Assembly: GCA_014896635.1 (NCBI GenBank)
Contig: JADBKA010000266.1
Location: 1-6,233, forward strand
Direction of reading: 5' to 3'
Source: Ktedonobacteraceae bacterium
GTDB lineage: Bacteria; Chloroflexota; Ktedonobacteria; Ktedonobacterales; Ktedonobacteraceae
DNA length: 6,233 bases
Below, one piece after another: positions 5,285 to 6,233 of the stretch. The position numbers and the translations under genes were made by a program. Position 1 is the first letter of the stretch; every line of letters begins with the position of its first letter. Under the pieces are notes generated by a model. That model was not told where the DNA came from and did not search any database. It saw nothing but the letters and a program-made list of their open reading frames with translations.

Positions 5285-6233
5285 ATGCCATCACCCGAGG
5301 ACTTGACTCGCACCGAAAACACCGTTGAGCAGAGCATTCAGACAGATACGGATGAACTGGCTGATTTTGCTTACACTCCCGATGCTCTGGTGATCCCTGC
5401 TCAGCAGGCAACAGAGACTTCCCATGCATCCGAACCACAGACAGAGCCTTTTTCTTACAACTCTCCTCCTCACCGACCAGTCAGTTACCGCAGTATTTTA
5501 AATGAGCGGCGCCAGAATATTTTGCAACAAAAACAGATAGATGCAGACACACGTATTGATGACGCTACCGGGGCCAGAGCCGTATGGCGCCAGGTGATTC
5601 ATCTACGCGCCGAAAACAGATATCTGCGGCATGAATTGGAAGAACAGCAAAGAGAGCTACAGCAGATAACACAGGAGTATAACAATTTACAATCAAGCTT
5701 CGATAAAGAGGTGGCCATAATTCATAATGGCTACAAGCAGGAAATAGCCCACTACCAGGAACATCTCCAGCAGTTAGTCGATGAGCGCGATCGCTTGCAA
5801 GAAGTCAGTCGCCAGGCGGAAGCGCGCTACCAGGAATTGTATCATGCTTTCCAGACAGCAGTTGAGGAAGAGGTTCACAAACGCCTGATAGATACGGCAA
5901 ACACAGCAAGTGCAGCAGCTACAGCAATTGAAACCAGAATAACGGACGCTCCCACTTCGTCGGAAACTCCCGCCGGTCAGGGAGAGATACTCCTCCAGGA
6001 TGCGGGAAGGACGGAGAGGGCAACACCTGCTGGCAAAGCAGAGGACAGATATTTGCTGGAATCGCTTTTCCTGAAGCATGAAATACAGGTGATGGCTGAG
6101 CAACTCCGCCAGGCCCGGCAACAACTTGATGCGGAACGCCAGAAACTGGCGGAGATGCAGTACACTGCTCGCCAGCAGGCCGAGCTACGCCAGCAGACGC
6201 TGCAAGCCCGCATTAAGGCGCGCTGGAAAGTCG
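5285..6233 (+). CDS. Coiled-coil protein of unknown function (cut by the right edge)
   Basis: The frame stays open from ATG 5285 to the window end: 316 complete codons with no stop, so the C-terminus is missing. The visible part starts with an acidic, Pro/Thr/Ser-rich, probably disordered region (1-68), containing PSPEDLTRTENT and PPHRPVSYRS. A first long helical region rich in Gln, Glu and Arg follows (about 97-200; e.g. HLRAENRYLRHELEEQQREL and EHLQQLVDERDRLQEV), with heptad-like Leu/Ile spacing. An Ala/Thr/Gly-rich linker (205-250) separates it from a second coiled coil (about 255-316 and beyond; MAEQLRQARQQLDAERQKL). No signal peptide or membrane segment is seen in this part, so it looks cytoplasmic or peripheral. 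I do not recognise a family. Such architecture occurs in scaffold, cytoskeletal and chromosome-organisation proteins, but the missing C-terminus may hold the defining domain. Strong ribosome site and two promoters support expression. Confidence 0.85.
   Translation, partial: MPSPEDLTRTENTVEQSIQTDTDELADFAYTPDALVIPAQQATETSHASEPQTEPFSYNSPPHRPVSYRSILNERRQNILQQKQIDADTRIDDATGARAVWRQVIHLRAENRYLRHELEEQQRELQQITQEYNNLQSSFDKEVAIIHNGYKQEIAHYQEHLQQLVDERDRLQEVSRQAEARYQELYHAFQTAVEEEVHKRLIDTANTASAAATAIETRITDAPTSSETPAGQGEILLQDAGRTERATPAGKAEDRYLLESLFLKHEIQVMAEQLRQARQQLDAERQKLAEMQYTARQQAELRQQTLQARIKARWKV

Noticed and set aside
5034..5438. Leftward 134-codon frame opposite the start of the coiled-coil gene
   Set aside because: It crosses the divergent promoters and is Cys/His/Pro-rich; the plus strand has a much better ribosome site and an open frame to the window end.
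5774..6213. Leftward open frames rich in Cys, Ser and Arg at the right end
   Set aside because: They are antisense shadows of the Gln/Glu/Ala-rich coiled-coil frame; alternating Ser/Cys/Arg is the usual complement of such codons.
1..6233. CRISPR array, tRNA, rRNA, transposon ends, phage or defence genes
   Set aside because: No spaced direct repeats, cloverleaf sequence, transposase motifs or terminal inverted repeats were seen on either strand.

Overview
The window looks like ordinary chromosomal DNA from a free-living bacterium of moderate GC content. My best guess is a Ktedonobacteria-type member of the Chloroflexota. The hints are the mix of a mycothiol-reductase-like DsbA protein, a CPBP-family membrane protease, an archaeal/bacterial-type nicotinate phosphoribosyltransferase, and large lineage-specific membrane and coiled-coil proteins. 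This assignment is an inference from style; no rRNA or other marker gene is present.

Layout, left to right. Positions 1-196 hold no gene but contain a rightward intrinsic terminator, probably for a gene lying off the left edge. Next are two leftward genes. One encodes a DsbA-fold protein of the Rv2466c type, whose CxxC motif is reduced to CPLA; its promoter carries a strong inverted repeat. The other encodes a small protein that resembles a degenerate universal stress protein. A rightward CPBP intramembrane protease gene follows, with a consensus -10 box and an awkward start region. Its 3' end overlaps, by 87 bases and tail to tail, a leftward gene for an unknown protein with about eight membrane segments. 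That gene lies 89 bases downstream of pncB (nicotinate phosphoribosyltransferase), so the two probably share a transcript. Diverging from pncB is a gene cut by the right edge that encodes a long, Gln/Glu/Arg-rich coiled-coil protein of unknown function.

Functionally, pncB commits the cell to nicotinate salvage into NAD, and the linked membrane protein could be related to it, although nothing in its sequence proves this. The most informative regulatory DNA is the 293-base pncB/coiled-coil spacer. Two good sigma-70-like promoters face away from each other there and overlap by 15 bases, with a perfect ATTGTACAAT palindrome across the shared core. A second rightward promoter lies further downstream.

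I found no CRISPR array, tRNA, rRNA, transposase, phage gene or recognisable defence system. The window does not show an obvious new multi-gene system. The items most worth a second look are the two regulated intergenic regions, the single-cysteine DsbA protein, the pncB-linked membrane protein and the partial coiled-coil gene.
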